DNA of 64,000 bases from an uncultured Flavobacteriaceae bacterium (GTDB taxonomy: Bacteria; Bacteroidota; Bacteroidia; Flavobacteriales; Flavobacteriaceae): assembly GCA_947500445.1 (NCBI GenBank), contig CANMSB010000023.1:1-64000 (forward strand), read 5' to 3'. Below the pieces are notes generated by a model. The model was not told the origin of the DNA, did not search any database, and worked only from the letters and a program-made list of their open reading frames with translations. Shown here in pieces: positions 18,251 to 29,000 of this stretch (position 1 is its first letter; every line of letters begins with the position of its first letter). A program made the position numbers and the translations under genes.

Positions 18251-18281
18251 TTTGACATATCCAAAATAAGGACACGTCAAA
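18251..18281 (-). promoter_or_regulatory. Inverted repeat upstream of the czcA operon
   Basis: Arms of 12 bases (18251-18262 and 18270-18281) match at 10 of 12 positions around a seven-base spacer. The site lies 64-94 bases before the czcA start in the only gap (18188-18311) upstream of that operon, so it is a candidate regulator site. A second small hairpin (18285-18298) follows it. No clear -7 box was identified. Confidence 0.4.
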
Positions 18282-18311
18282 ACAGGATATAGCTATCCTA
18301 TGAAAACTGAT

Positions 18312-18620
18312 TTATACCTGTGGGGGCTGTAAAAGGGAATGAAAAAAGTTGTTTTCAAAACCATCGAAATGGTCGAAGTACTCTTGTGAAATCTTAGGTT
18401 GATACGGTTCGAATGAAGTTATGCCAAAATCTATAGTGTGAACGTGGCAACAATGACAATGACAAAAGGGCGAACATAATTCACAATCTTGGTCGTGCTC
18501 ACCATCATAGTCAATTAAGGAAACTACTTGGGAATCTTCATTAATGTTTCCTGTATCGCTGCAGGGCACACCATTAAGTGCTAAGAAGTAAATTGCTAAT
18601 ATGAGTGTAAAGTGTTTCAA
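18312..18620 (-). CDS. DUF6660-like small exported Cys/His protein
   Basis: A 102-residue exported protein with an N-terminal hydrophobic segment containing VPCSD and a compact metal-ligand cluster, CELCSPFCHCHCCHVH, at about residues 46-61. This matches small Bacteroidetes proteins (DUF6660) found next to copper and zinc efflux genes; a metal-sequestering role in the periplasm is likely but unproven. The only start codon available is TTG at 18620; no in-frame ATG exists. A good -7 box lies only four bases upstream, so the message may be nearly leaderless. Confidence 0.75.
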   Translation of the reverse strand: MKHFTLILAIYFLALNGVPCSDTGNINEDSQVVSLIDYDGEHDQDCELCSPFCHCHCCHVHTIDFGITSFEPYQPKISQEYFDHFDGFENNFFHSLLQPPQV

Positions 18621-18624
18621 GCTA

Positions 18625-18659
18625 CAAAGATAAAAAGATTTTCGTGCAACTGTGTTGCA
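18625..18659 (-). promoter_or_regulatory. Promoter with overlapping palindromic operator for the DUF6660 gene
   Basis: Read on the minus strand, TATCTTTG (18625-18632) is an exact TAnnTTTG -7 box. Upstream, at 18645-18659, is TGCAAC-N3-GTTGCA, a perfect 6-3-6 palindrome overlapping the -33 position. It resembles the site at 12193-12207 and could be bound by the Fur-like regulator. Confidence 0.55.
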
Positions 18660-18664
18660 AAGTA

Positions 18665-20437
18665 TTATTTCAATGAATCAACTACACTTCCACAAGTAAG
18701 CATCTGTTCGCCATAATAAGGGTTACTGATGAATTTATCTTTACTTATCCAAAACGCCCCTCTGTTGTTATTTGCCATTGGGCATTTCTGAATATATACC
18801 TTTGGGTTCAACCCTTTTATATTCTTTACAATCGGTATAAAATTTTGGTTCAAAACCACAAAATGGCTACGCTGATTTTCGATGTTATCACTTTCGTTTA
18901 TTGACTTCAACATTTTTTTTATTTTGGAAATGTGGGCTTGTTCCATTCTACCCAAATCTGAATCAGAAATAGATTTTAATACCTCTAAAGTTTCCTTTGA
19001 AAAAGTAGAGACTTGTTCAGCATCACTAGCCACAAAGGCATCTTTCATTCTAAGATAAGGTATTAAAGCAGACTGAAATGCAGCTTGAACTGTTTCTGGA
19101 AGTTCCATTCTCATTGTTGAACTACTAGTGGTTTCGTTATCTGTATTCTGCATACCTAAGTGTCCTTCGTGTCCTGTCATTGTTTTTCCACCTGATTTAT
19201 TCATCATTGATTTCTTGCCCTGCAATTGAGCAGCTGCATCCACCGTGAAAGTCCCATTAGTTACTATTTCATCGCCTTCTTGTAATCCGGATGCAACCAT
19301 AAAAATATCACCAACTCGATTGCCGAGCGTTACTTCTCGCATTTCAAAAATGGGTTCATTTGGATTTGTCTTGATGTAAACTAATGAGCGTTCGCCCGTC
19401 CACAATACCGCACTCGCTGGGATACTAAGTTGTGCTTCTGAGCTATTCGATTTACTTTTTATTCTACCTGTGACAAACATCCCAGGCTTAAAAAGGCCTT
19501 TATTGTTTTTCAAATTGGCCCGAACTACGACCGTTCTCGTTTGAGTATTCAGAACAGGGTCTATAAATGAAACCTTGGCATCAAATACCTCGTTGGGATA
19601 AGCATTGGTTGTAACCTTGATTTTTTGGCCTTTCTTAAATTCTGAAATCTGGTTTTCATAAGCATCAAATTCAGCCCATACCGAATTTAGATTGCTCACC
19701 TTTACGATGGGTTGCCCTTGCTTTACGTAATCGCCTTCAGAAGCCATCTTTTCAGATACCGTACCGCTAACCGTTGCGTGTATGGGAAAGTTTTCTCTAA
19801 CCTTCCCTGATTCTTCGATACTATTAATTTGGCTTTCCGATAGCTTCCAAAGTTTAAGTTTATTGCGTACCGCTTTATATAATTCTGGTTGCGATGCTTT
19901 AAGGGAAGCTGCGGTTATCAATTCTTGCTGAGCCGCTACTAAATTTGGCGCATAAATGGTTGCCAAAAGTTGTCCTTTCCTTACTTCCTGACCCTCAAAG
20001 TTGACATTGAGCCGTTCAATCCTACCATCAAAATAACTCGCCTGAATGGCGTTTTCCTCTTCATTCATTTTGATTTTTCCTGAAAGCGAAATCATATTTT
20101 CGCTGTCTGCCGATGCATTGCCGACAACACTAGTTTGAATGTTTGCCAAAGCCATTGCATTTTTGGTCATCTTTATTTCATTCATTGCAAGGCCATCAGC
20201 ACTAGATTCTGCCGGAATTAAATCCATACCGCATATAGGACAGTCGCCTGGTTCTGGTTGCATAATTTGTGGATGCATAGAGCACGTCCACATTTGTTCA
20301 GCACTTTCGGCAGAATGGTCGTGCGTTTCGGTCATTGCCGCCTCGTCTTTTTCGGTAGAATTGCCACCAAAAATGAGCCACCCACCTAAAAGTCCTATCA
20401 CAGCTGCGATACCGATGTATAAAATGTTTTTGTTCAT
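18665..20437 (-). CDS. cusB: CusB-type periplasmic adaptor with heavy-metal-binding and DUF3347 domains
   Basis: A 590-residue adaptor for the CusA copper/silver pump. After a membrane anchor (about 5-25) comes a heavy-metal-binding domain at about 48-77 with CSMHP and CPICGMDL. The central 100-400 part has the lipoyl, hairpin and barrel regions of an RND adaptor. The C-terminal 130 residues form a DUF3347 domain with CPMANNNRGAFW and a final LTCGS, the same domain as in the separate lipoprotein at 24194-24709. The gene sits six bases from the DUF305 gene and belongs to the operon begun by cusA. Confidence 0.9.
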   Translation of the reverse strand: MNKNILYIGIAAVIGLLGGWLIFGGNSTEKDEAAMTETHDHSAESAEQMWTCSMHPQIMQPEPGDCPICGMDLIPAESSADGLAMNEIKMTKNAMALANIQTSVVGNASADSENMISLSGKIKMNEEENAIQASYFDGRIERLNVNFEGQEVRKGQLLATIYAPNLVAAQQELITAASLKASQPELYKAVRNKLKLWKLSESQINSIEESGKVRENFPIHATVSGTVSEKMASEGDYVKQGQPIVKVSNLNSVWAEFDAYENQISEFKKGQKIKVTTNAYPNEVFDAKVSFIDPVLNTQTRTVVVRANLKNNKGLFKPGMFVTGRIKSKSNSSEAQLSIPASAVLWTGERSLVYIKTNPNEPIFEMREVTLGNRVGDIFMVASGLQEGDEIVTNGTFTVDAAAQLQGKKSMMNKSGGKTMTGHEGHLGMQNTDNETTSSSTMRMELPETVQAAFQSALIPYLRMKDAFVASDAEQVSTFSKETLEVLKSISDSDLGRMEQAHISKIKKMLKSINESDNIENQRSHFVVLNQNFIPIVKNIKGLNPKVYIQKCPMANNNRGAFWISKDKFISNPYYGEQMLTCGSVVDSLK

Positions 20438-20443
20438 ATCAAA

Positions 20444-20932
20444 TTATTTATTTTCTAATCGTTCAATCATCTGCTTCATTTCTTCAATTTCCTTCTTTTG
20501 TGCCTTGATGATATCCTGTGCCAGTTTCTTCACTTCAGGGTCTTTAATATCAGCACGTTCACTCGTTAAAATCGCAATAGAGTGATGGGGAATCATAGCT
20601 TTCATCCAGAGAACGTCCCCAACTGTTGTCTTCTGTTCTCTTACTAAAGTCAAAGCCCCAACAAATAGGATTAGGCTGCCTACCAAAATGGCAATATTCT
20701 TCTTTTTATCGGTATACATATTCCGCATAAAAAACCACATTATTACGGCCATAGTCGCTATGCCAAGACATACCATATAAAACCGGGTCAAGCTAAAAAA
20801 TACGTGGTCTAAAGAATATGTGTTTAAGTACATTGTGATGTACATAGCAATGAATGAGCAACCGAGCATCAAGTAAAATTTAGTGTACTTACTTAATCCA
20901 TTGTTCTCGTTTTTGTGTTCTTGTGAATTCAT
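20444..20932 (-). CDS. DUF305 membrane protein of copper operons
   Basis: A 162-residue protein with three hydrophobic segments at about 15-37, 49-70 and 78-97 and a C-terminal helical domain containing MIPHHSIAI, the hallmark of DUF305. The two adjacent His and nearby Met residues are candidate copper ligands. DUF305 genes often accompany CopA and Cus systems; a copper-binding or chaperone role is suggested by context. It lies between copA and cusB with short spacers, so it is in the same transcript. Confidence 0.85.
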   Translation of the reverse strand: MNSQEHKNENNGLSKYTKFYLMLGCSFIAMYITMYLNTYSLDHVFFSLTRFYMVCLGIATMAVIMWFFMRNMYTDKKKNIAILVGSLILFVGALTLVREQKTTVGDVLWMKAMIPHHSIAILTSERADIKDPEVKKLAQDIIKAQKKEIEEMKQMIERLENK

Positions 20933-20958
20933 AAATTTTGGTTTTTATAGTTAAAGAA

Positions 20959-23460
20959 TTATTTAATTGATTTTGTTCTTAATCTTAGTGCGTTAGCAAT
21001 AACCGATACGGAACTGAAACTCATTGCTAAAGCGGCAATCATTGGGGATAAAAGGATTCCGAAAAATGGGTAGAGTAAACCGGCTGCTATCGGTATACCC
21101 AACGTATTATAGATGAGGGCAAAGAACAGATTCTGCTTGATGTTCCGCATAACAACATCACTCAAATTTCTGGCTTTCACAATCCCTTGCAAGTCGCCTT
21201 TTACCAATGTGAGTGCCGCACTTTCAATAGCTACATCTGTTCCTGTTCCCATTGCTATTCCAATATCACTCTTTGCCAATGCAGGGGCATCATTGATACC
21301 ATCACCCGCCATTGCGACTACGTGACCATTATTCTGCAATTTTTCAACTTCCTGTAATTTATTTTCGGGTAACATTCCTGCCTTGAAATCAGCTAGGTTG
21401 AGCTCTTTTGCCACGGCTTGGGCTGTATCGTGATTGTCGCCAGTTAGCATTATGACGTCAATATTTTTGTCCTGTAATGCTTTGATAGCTTTGGCACTTG
21501 TTTTCTTGATTTTATCACCTATTACAACATATCCAACAGTCTTACCATCAATAGCCAGATAAGAAACCGTTTTGCCTTGCTTTTGATAGGTTAGTGCCTC
21601 ATTTTCCATAGCCTCTGAAAGTTTCGCATTTGCTACTTCCATCATTTTAGTATTGCCCAAAGACAGTTCTTTTCCATTGACCTTTCCTTCAACACCCTTA
21701 CCAGTTACAGCATTGAAACCAGTCGCTTTTAGAAATTCAGTTTGTTCTTCCTTTCCGTATTTAACTGTTGCTTCAGCGAGTGGATGCTCACTTTGGCTGT
21801 TCAGGGAAACGATATATTGTAGTACTTCATTTTCAGTAAAGCCATTATCAAAAGCCCCAACTTTTTCAACTGTCGGTTTACCTTCCGTAATTGTTCCCGT
21901 TTTGTCAACTATGAGTGTATCTACCTTGTCCATCTTTTCGAGGGCTTCAGCGTTTTTGATAAGCACCCCATTTTGTGCACCTTTACCAACACCTACCATT
22001 ACGGACATTGGTGTTGCAAGACCTAAAGCACAAGGACAAGCGATTATTAATACAGCGATGGCATTGACCAAGGCATACACATAGGCTGGCTCTGGTCCCC
22101 ATATTGCCCAGACCGCAAAGGTTATCAGGGCAATTATGACCACAACTGGTACAAAATATCCCGAAACCTTATCTGCCAAATTCTGGATGGGCGCACGGCT
22201 GCGACTAGCATCGTTTACCATATGGATGATTTGGGATAATAGCGTGTCTGAACCAACTTTTTCAGCTTTCATTAAAAAGGACTGATTGCCATTGATAGTT
22301 CCACTACTGACTTTATCTTCAACAGTCTTATTTACTGGAATGGGTTCGCCTGTAATCATCGATTCGTCAACGGAAGTTTCCCCTTCGGTCAAAACACCAT
22401 CCACAGGAATCTTATCGCCTGGCTTAACTCTTAGAATGTCGCCTAATTCAATGTCATCGATACTCACTTCTTTTTCTTCGCCATCGACTACTTTAATGGC
22501 TTTATTAGGTGCTAACTTCAATAGCTCTTTTACTGCGGAATTGGTCTTGCTGTGAGCACGAGCTTCAAGTAACTGCCCCAAAAGGACTAAAGTGAGGATT
22601 ACAGTAGCAGCTTCAAAATAGACGTGAACCGTACCTGCTTCGGTCTTAAATTGGTCTGGGAAAAAGTCAGGTGTAAGCATACCTATTACACTAAATAACC
22701 AAGCTACACCAGCACCGATTCCAATTAGCGTAAACATATTGAGATTCCAAGTTTTAATACTGCGGTAGGCACGTTCAAAGAACATCCAAGTAGCATAAAA
22801 CACTACTGGAATGGAAAGCACAAACTGAATCCAGTTCCAATACTTCAATTCTAGAACATCGTATAAAGGATTGTTGGTTAGCATTTCGGACATTGCAATT
22901 ATGAAAATGGGCAATGTAAATGCAACTGCAATCCAGAATTTTTTAAGTAGTTTTCTATAGGTCTTTTCCTCTGCTGAGAGGTCGGGTTCCATTGGTACTA
23001 AATCCATTCCGCAGATGGGACAACTTCCCATTTCGTCCTTTACAATTTCGGGATGCATAGGACACGTATATTGCGTTACGGAAGAGGTTGACAAATTTTG
23101 TTCCTCGACCAAATCCATTCCGCAGACAGGGCAATCACCTGGCTTGTCATAGGTTCTGTCACCCTCGCAATGCATCGGGCAATAGAACGTTCCTGTGCCT
23201 TGGCTCTTCGGTGCCTTCTCTTTTTTATCGACAACCTTATGATGTTCGCCTGGTTTGTGAATACTGTATGAGCCCCCATCTTTCTTCAAAGCCTCTTGAA
23301 ACGTATCTATGGAAATATGGGATTCCATTTCGATGACCGCTTCCGATTTCTCTAAGTTGACGGATGCATTTGTTACGCCATCAACATTTTGTAATACGTT
23401 TTCGACGTGGGTTTTACAACCGTTACAGGTCATCCCGTGTATGTGATATGTATGTTTCAT
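20959..23460 (-). CDS. copA: CopA Cu(I)-exporting P1B-type ATPase with three N-terminal metal modules
   Basis: An 833-residue copper exporter of the inner membrane. The N-terminus carries an HMA domain (GMTCNGC, Cys 12 and 15) and two heavy-metal-binding modules at about 92-118 and 131-157, each with CPM and CP-CGMDL. The catalytic core has TGE near 370, CPC at 475-477, the phosphorylated Asp in DKTGT at 519-523, SEHP and GDGINDAP. Eight membrane helices are visible. The three stacked metal modules are richer than in E. coli CopA. The gene is five bases from the acetolactate-decarboxylase-like gene and lies mid-operon. Confidence 0.95.
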   Translation of the reverse strand: MKHTYHIHGMTCNGCKTHVENVLQNVDGVTNASVNLEKSEAVIEMESHISIDTFQEALKKDGGSYSIHKPGEHHKVVDKKEKAPKSQGTGTFYCPMHCEGDRTYDKPGDCPVCGMDLVEEQNLSTSSVTQYTCPMHPEIVKDEMGSCPICGMDLVPMEPDLSAEEKTYRKLLKKFWIAVAFTLPIFIIAMSEMLTNNPLYDVLELKYWNWIQFVLSIPVVFYATWMFFERAYRSIKTWNLNMFTLIGIGAGVAWLFSVIGMLTPDFFPDQFKTEAGTVHVYFEAATVILTLVLLGQLLEARAHSKTNSAVKELLKLAPNKAIKVVDGEEKEVSIDDIELGDILRVKPGDKIPVDGVLTEGETSVDESMITGEPIPVNKTVEDKVSSGTINGNQSFLMKAEKVGSDTLLSQIIHMVNDASRSRAPIQNLADKVSGYFVPVVVIIALITFAVWAIWGPEPAYVYALVNAIAVLIIACPCALGLATPMSVMVGVGKGAQNGVLIKNAEALEKMDKVDTLIVDKTGTITEGKPTVEKVGAFDNGFTENEVLQYIVSLNSQSEHPLAEATVKYGKEEQTEFLKATGFNAVTGKGVEGKVNGKELSLGNTKMMEVANAKLSEAMENEALTYQKQGKTVSYLAIDGKTVGYVVIGDKIKKTSAKAIKALQDKNIDVIMLTGDNHDTAQAVAKELNLADFKAGMLPENKLQEVEKLQNNGHVVAMAGDGINDAPALAKSDIGIAMGTGTDVAIESAALTLVKGDLQGIVKARNLSDVVMRNIKQNLFFALIYNTLGIPIAAGLLYPFFGILLSPMIAALAMSFSSVSVIANALRLRTKSIK

Positions 23461-23464
23461 TTTT

Positions 23465-24187
23465 TTAGTCTTTTGGTAATTTCAATATCATATCAGTTCC
23501 CAATATCAATTCATCAACGTGTCCAGCCAATTCTTCATTTTGACTTTTAAAATGCATATGCAAAAAGGTAGTATGATGAGTAAATACCGCTTGATGTGAT
23601 TTGGAAAAGAAACCTATAATTTCAATTTTCTTATTTTCCTCAACACTATTTAAACCAGATTCCTTATGCTTTTGATGGGTGTGTTCGGTATCGCCATCCT
23701 TCCAATTGATGACGTGCCAACTTAATGATTGCGCCTTTCCTTCAATTAAAAACGGAATAGGCTTTTCAGCATCGATACCTAACTGATTGGCCCGTTTTTC
23801 AATAAATGTTTCTAATTTCTTCGAAGAATTAATTGCACTTGGAATTTCAATATTCTGCCAACTGGATATTTCAGCATATACAATGAGCGATGCCTTTTTA
23901 TCGAAGGTTTTATCAAAGACAAGATTTCCAGATTGCACAGTTGAGTTAAATGCCTTACCGTCAAAAATTTGAATCTCACCTCTCAAATTCTCAATAGCAC
24001 CCAATGCGTATAAATGAGGCTTTTTTGAAAGCGAATCCAAAAAAGCAGTCGCTTGTAAATTACCAGACATCATTGAGCGCAATGCACCTGAGTATTTTAC
24101 TTCGGTATTCTGATTGCCTGAATTACAACCAACCACTAATAAGGCAAATGACACTACGACAAGAATTTGTTTTGATAAACGACCCAT
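23465..24187 (-). CDS. Acetolactate-decarboxylase-like lipoprotein
   Basis: A 240-residue lipoprotein (lipobox LVVGC at about residue 21) whose body matches alpha-acetolactate decarboxylase: an early [13 protein letters not shown] segment and, near the C-terminus, His-x-His followed ten residues later by His (LHMHF...AGHVDE), the zinc ligand spacing of that enzyme. The cytoplasmic enzyme makes acetoin. Here it is anchored outside the cytoplasm and encoded between copA and a DUF3347 gene, so a metal-related or altered role is more likely than fermentation. The enzyme's other active-site residues were not checked. Confidence 0.78.
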   Translation of the reverse strand: MGRLSKQILVVVSFALLVVGCNSGNQNTEVKYSGALRSMMSGNLQATAFLDSLSKKPHLYALGAIENLRGEIQIFDGKAFNSTVQSGNLVFDKTFDKKASLIVYAEISSWQNIEIPSAINSSKKLETFIEKRANQLGIDAEKPIPFLIEGKAQSLSWHVINWKDGDTEHTHQKHKESGLNSVEENKKIEIIGFFSKSHQAVFTHHTTFLHMHFKSQNEELAGHVDELILGTDMILKLPKD

Positions 24188-24193
24188 AGTTGA

Positions 24194-24709
24194 TTACTTC
24201 AAAGTTTCTGTGACTTTACCACATTTCAACATCTTATTCCCGAAGTATGGATTGCGGATTTCCTCTTCTTTAGACAGCCAGTAACCGCCTTTATTGTTAA
24301 AGGCCATTGGGCAAAATTGTTTATAGAACTCACCACTAGAAAGTGATGCAGCTACCACATCAGTCATCTTTTCCGTAACATCGGAAAATATGGTACGTTG
24401 TACTTCGATATCATTTGTTTCTGAAATTTTAGAGAGCATACCTATTAAATCTGTATCATCCGTGTTTTCCATTAACATTTTTGCCCCGGATTGAGCTTCG
24501 TTGACATCTGAGTTTACCAATGCAGTCTTTAAATGAATGTAGTGTTGAAATTGTTTTCCAACCTTATCATCATTAAAGGTTAATCCAGCTGTCTTGGCAG
24601 TCTCAGTAACGGAATCTGAATTTTTGTTGTCATTTTTTGTTTCATTTTTACACGAAGCCAAACTTGCGATAGCAAGCATTAATACTGTTGTCTTAAATAG
24701 TGTTTTCAT
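24194..24709 (-). CDS. DUF3347 copper-associated lipoprotein
   Basis: A 171-residue lipoprotein with lipobox LASCK at about residue 20, a charged linker, and a helical DUF3347 domain ending with CPMAFNNKGGYW, NPYFG and KMLKCG. The two Cys/Met motifs are the likely copper ligands. The same C-terminal domain is fused to CusB in this operon. It is encoded directly after the TolC-like gene and before the decarboxylase-like gene. A periplasmic copper-binding role is inferred. Confidence 0.85.
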   Translation of the reverse strand: MKTLFKTTVLMLAIASLASCKNETKNDNKNSDSVTETAKTAGLTFNDDKVGKQFQHYIHLKTALVNSDVNEAQSGAKMLMENTDDTDLIGMLSKISETNDIEVQRTIFSDVTEKMTDVVAASLSSGEFYKQFCPMAFNNKGGYWLSKEEEIRNPYFGNKMLKCGKVTETLK

Positions 24710-24724
24710 TATTATAATTTTAGA

Positions 24725-26026
24725 TTATTGATTTATTAAATAATTGATGACGGCAGATTGCGCATAGTACATTTGTACCGACATGATTTGATTAATTTGA
24801 AATTTTAGTTGTAATTCCTGTATGTCCAGCACATCGTTAAAATCTATTGTCCCAGTTTCGTAATTCTTTATCAGAATTTCCTCAGCATCCTTTGCTTGTT
24901 TTAGATTTTTTTCTTGAGTATTGAATTTTATTCGTGCTTGATTACGTTGCGACTTTGCTTTTGAGAAAGCAGTTTCCAACGTATTTAATCGTTCCTTTTT
25001 TTGCGATTCTATTTCCTGTTGTTTCAACTTATTTTGCTTGGAAACAGAGCTATACTTATTATTGAAAATGGGTATGGAAAGCGTAACCATTGGCATTACT
25101 ATATCCTTTCCGTTATCATTAAAGTTCATTGCTGGACGTTCTGCAACTGGCAAATAATCCAGCCCAAACCCAATGTTTGGTGAACTTTCTTTTTGATTCA
25201 AAAGTTCAGATTGTTCTACGGACTCGTAGAGCTTGTCGTATTTCAATAGTTCGGGATTAAGCGTTAATCCTTCATTGCTCAAAATAGGGTCTTCCGCAGG
25301 AATCATCATTTCTGGAACAACTTCAACGGCAATATCTTCCTTACAGTTCAGCAGATTATTGAACACAGTCTGTTCTGCGAGATATTCTTCTTGCAAAACT
25401 TCCTTTTGTTGTTGCAGTTCGTTTTGTCGAATTTGCAAACGTAGCACATCAACAGCCGAGGCTTTTCCAACTTCAACTGATGTCAATGCCAACCGCTCAT
25501 AGGTTTGCAATAATTGAATATTATCGTCCAGTACATTTTGTTTCGCCTTATTGGCATACAAAGTGTAATACGATTGGGCGACGGAAAGTGCCAATTTGCG
25601 TTTCGCAATGGCAATTTCCACAAATTCCGTTTCTGCCATTGAACTGGCATAATTTTCCCTTGCTGTGATTGTACCGAACCAAGGCAACATTTGGGATATT
25701 GAAAAACGGGCACGTTGCGCACCTGTTCTAGTTTCGGGTTCACTCACAAAATAGCCTGCGCTAATTGTGGTGTTAGGCAAAGTATTTACCTCATTTACCT
25801 TTTCACGGGCAATATTATACCGTAATTCATACGCTTGGATATCTGGATTGTTTGCCTCTGCTTCTTGAATATAAGATTGCAGTTCTTGTGCCTGCCCGCC
25901 GATTGAAATTAGTCCTATGAACAAGATTAGTAAGGCGTTCAGGCTGGCTTTCGCACTTCGTCTTCTCTCAGCATAAACTTCAGCGGAAACAAGCAAAAGG
26001 CTTATTATAATTAGTATATTTTTCAT
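24725..26026 (-). CDS. TolC/CusC-type outer-membrane factor with a doubled N-terminal signal
   Basis: A 433-residue outer-membrane efflux protein with two helical repeats, including NNPDIQAYELRYNIAREK and GTIDFNDVLDIQELQLKF segments. The start is placed at 26026, because an ATG there overlaps the cusA stop by four bases; the longer frame upstream runs through cusA in another phase and is not credible. The N-terminus is odd: two hydrophobic signal-like segments (about 1-19 and 29-48) are separated by a basic insert ERRRSAKASLN, as if an insertion had split or doubled the signal peptide. It should pair with CusA and CusB. Confidence 0.88.
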   Translation of the reverse strand: MKNILIIISLLLVSAEVYAERRRSAKASLNALLILFIGLISIGGQAQELQSYIQEAEANNPDIQAYELRYNIAREKVNEVNTLPNTTISAGYFVSEPETRTGAQRARFSISQMLPWFGTITARENYASSMAETEFVEIAIAKRKLALSVAQSYYTLYANKAKQNVLDDNIQLLQTYERLALTSVEVGKASAVDVLRLQIRQNELQQQKEVLQEEYLAEQTVFNNLLNCKEDIAVEVVPEMMIPAEDPILSNEGLTLNPELLKYDKLYESVEQSELLNQKESSPNIGFGLDYLPVAERPAMNFNDNGKDIVMPMVTLSIPIFNNKYSSVSKQNKLKQQEIESQKKERLNTLETAFSKAKSQRNQARIKFNTQEKNLKQAKDAEEILIKNYETGTIDFNDVLDIQELQLKFQINQIMSVQMYYAQSAVINYLINQ

Positions 26027-29000
26027 TTGCTTGCTCGTTTTAATTGGAACTCTTTTTTCATACTGAATAATACGGGAACAACAAACAGCGTAATCAATGC
26101 TATGAGCATTCCACCAAAACTTGGTATAGCCATTGGTATCATTATATCGCTTCCTCGACCCGTTGAAGTTAAAATGGGTAGCAATGCCAATATGGTCGTT
26201 GCTGTGGTCATCAAGCAAGGACGTATTCGCTTTTCGCCAGCTTCGACTATTGAATCACGAATTTCATTCTTGTTTTCCGGTGTATTTCGGTCAAATGTTT
26301 GTGTGAGGTAGGTCGCCATCACAACGCCATCATCGGTAGCAATACCGAACAATGCAATAAACCCGACCCAAACAGCTACACTTAGATTGATGGTATGCAT
26401 TTGGAATAAATCCCGCAGATTTTCGCCAAAGAAGTTGAAGTTTAAAAACCAGTCTTGACCATAGAACCAAATCATTAAGAAACCGCCTGCAAATGCAACG
26501 GCAATTCCCGTAAATACCATAAGCGAAGTAGCGACTGAACGGAACTGAAAATAAAGAATCAAAAAGATGATGATGAGTGCCAATGGAACTACCACGGACA
26601 ATGTTCTTTCTGCACGTAATTGATTTTCATACGTTCCCGTAAATTGATAGTTGATACCCTTTGGAACGATTAATTCGCCACTATAAATTTTGTCTTTAAT
26701 CAATGCTTGGGCATTTTCTACCACGTCCACTTCGGCAAAACCATCTAGTTTATCAAAAAGGACATAACCCACTAAAAAGGTATCTTCACTTTTTATGACC
26801 TGTGGACCTTGTTCATACCGAATATCCACAAGCTCACCGAGAGGAACGGGATTTCCTTTTTCCACAGGTACGTAAATATTCTTCAAGTCCGTTGGGTTTT
26901 CTCTTAATTCACGAGGATAGCGTACACGTACCGCATAACGTTCTCGACCTTCCACGGTTTGAGTTAGAGGCATTCCCCCCACGGCTACTTGCAAAATTTC
27001 CTGAACCTTCATTATTGAAATACCGTACCGTGCAAGTTGCTCTCTGTTAATATCAATGAGCAAATAGGGTTTCCCAACAATACGGTCAGCAAATACAGCT
27101 TGTTCTTTGACACCTTCAGCCTGTTTAAGAACTGCTTCAAGCTGAAGACCAAAATCTTCGATTTCGCTTAAATTTTGACCTTTGACTTTAATGCCCATTG
27201 GCGCACGCATTCCTGTCTGTAACATTACCAACCGCGTTTCAATAGGCTGTAACTTTGGTGCAGAAGTAATGCCAGGCAGTTTTGTAACTCTTACAATTTC
27301 ATTCCAAATATCATCTGGACTTTCAATTTTAGGACGCCAATTTCGATAGTACTCGCCATCATCATCAACAATTAATTCATCTCTTGTAACCGTAGTTTGT
27401 ATTTGGGCTGCATGATAGTTTGCAGCGTTTTCAACTTCATTGTTAGGGTTGATAACTAGTTTGTCATTTTTTAGAACAAAAAGCCCATCATCATTGACTT
27501 TGTATCGCTCTCGTTTTCCTTCCAGATTCATCATATATTCAGACTTGTACTGAATAACATTTTCGTACATCGAAAGCGGTGCAGGGTCAAGCGCAGACTC
27601 GGTTCGTCCAGATTTACCGACCACCGTTTTTATTTCAGGGATAGTGGCGACGGCCATATCCAATTGCTGTAAAATCCGTTTATTTTCTTCAACCCCTGCG
27701 TGCGGTAAAGATGTTGGCATCAACAGGAATGAACCCTCGTTTAGTGAAGGCATAAATTCCTTACCAGTATTCTGCATAATGAGAACACCGAATATGACTA
27801 TAGCCGTTGGCATAGAAAGGAATAGAAATTTATTGCGTAAAGCCCATCTTAAAATTCTTGTATAGTATTTGCGAAAGACCCAAAATGTACCTAGCAATCC
27901 AAAGCAAACGATACTTACAAAAATGAGGTTCATTGCAATGCTTCGGTCAAAACCTAAGGGTCGCCAGTATTCAGCCAATAAGAAAACAATAGCTACCGAT
28001 GAAATGATGATGTTGACCAAATTTGCTTTCTGTTCGGTCAACTTTCCTTGTAATCCAGCAATTCCAGAAGCACCAAAGGCAATCAATATAAGACATAACC
28101 AGAACCCATATATCATTGCGATTATCCCCGCAATTATCAAAGAAATATTAAGTATGTATTTGAATGGGTTTTTGAGGCTTTTCTTTCGGAATAAAAAAGC
28201 TGCAAATGGTGGGATTAAAAATAGAGCGACAATAATAGACGCTGTAAGTGCCATTGTCTTGGTAAAGGCTAACGGACGGAATAATTTCCCTTCAGCACCT
28301 ACCATTGTAAAGACTGGAACAAAGCTAATAATGGTGGTTAGTACAGCCGTAAGAATTGCACCTGAAACTTCTGTGGTCGCATTATAAACGACTGTATTTA
28401 TAGGCAGCTTATTTCCTTCATAATCAGTATTTTCCATATCCAAATGCCTAATAATATTTTCGGACAGAATTACACCTACATCGACCATTGTACCTATGGC
28501 AATGGCGATTCCAGAAAGTGCTACAATGTTCGCATCTACATTGAAAAGTTTCATCGCAATAAAAACCATCAATACCGCAACAGGTAATAGTCCGGAAATC
28601 AGAACAGACGCTCTAAGGTTAAAGACCATTATGATGATAACTAGAATTGTAATTAAAATTTCTAGCGTTAAGGCTTCATTCAGCGTGCCTAATGTTTCTT
28701 GAATGAGTTCGGTACGGTCATAAAACGGAACTATGGTAACTTGCGAAGTGCGACCATCGGCCAATTCTTTAGAAGGTAGTCCAGCACTTAAATCGTTGAT
28801 TTGGTCTTTAACGTTGTTAATGACTTCCATAGGATTTGCACCATATCGAGCCACAACCACACCGCCGACAACTTCAGCACCCTCTTTGTCAAGAATACCG
28901 CGTCTTGTAGCTGGACCTAAATGGACTTTGCCCACATCCTTTATCCTGATAGAAGTGAATTCTTTAGAGGTAACTACCGCGTTTTCTATATCTTCTATGG

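Noticed and set aside
24725-26218. TolC-like frame extending upstream to 26218
   Set aside because: The first 64 codons lie inside cusA in another phase; an ATG at 26026 gives a signal-peptide start with a four-base overlap.
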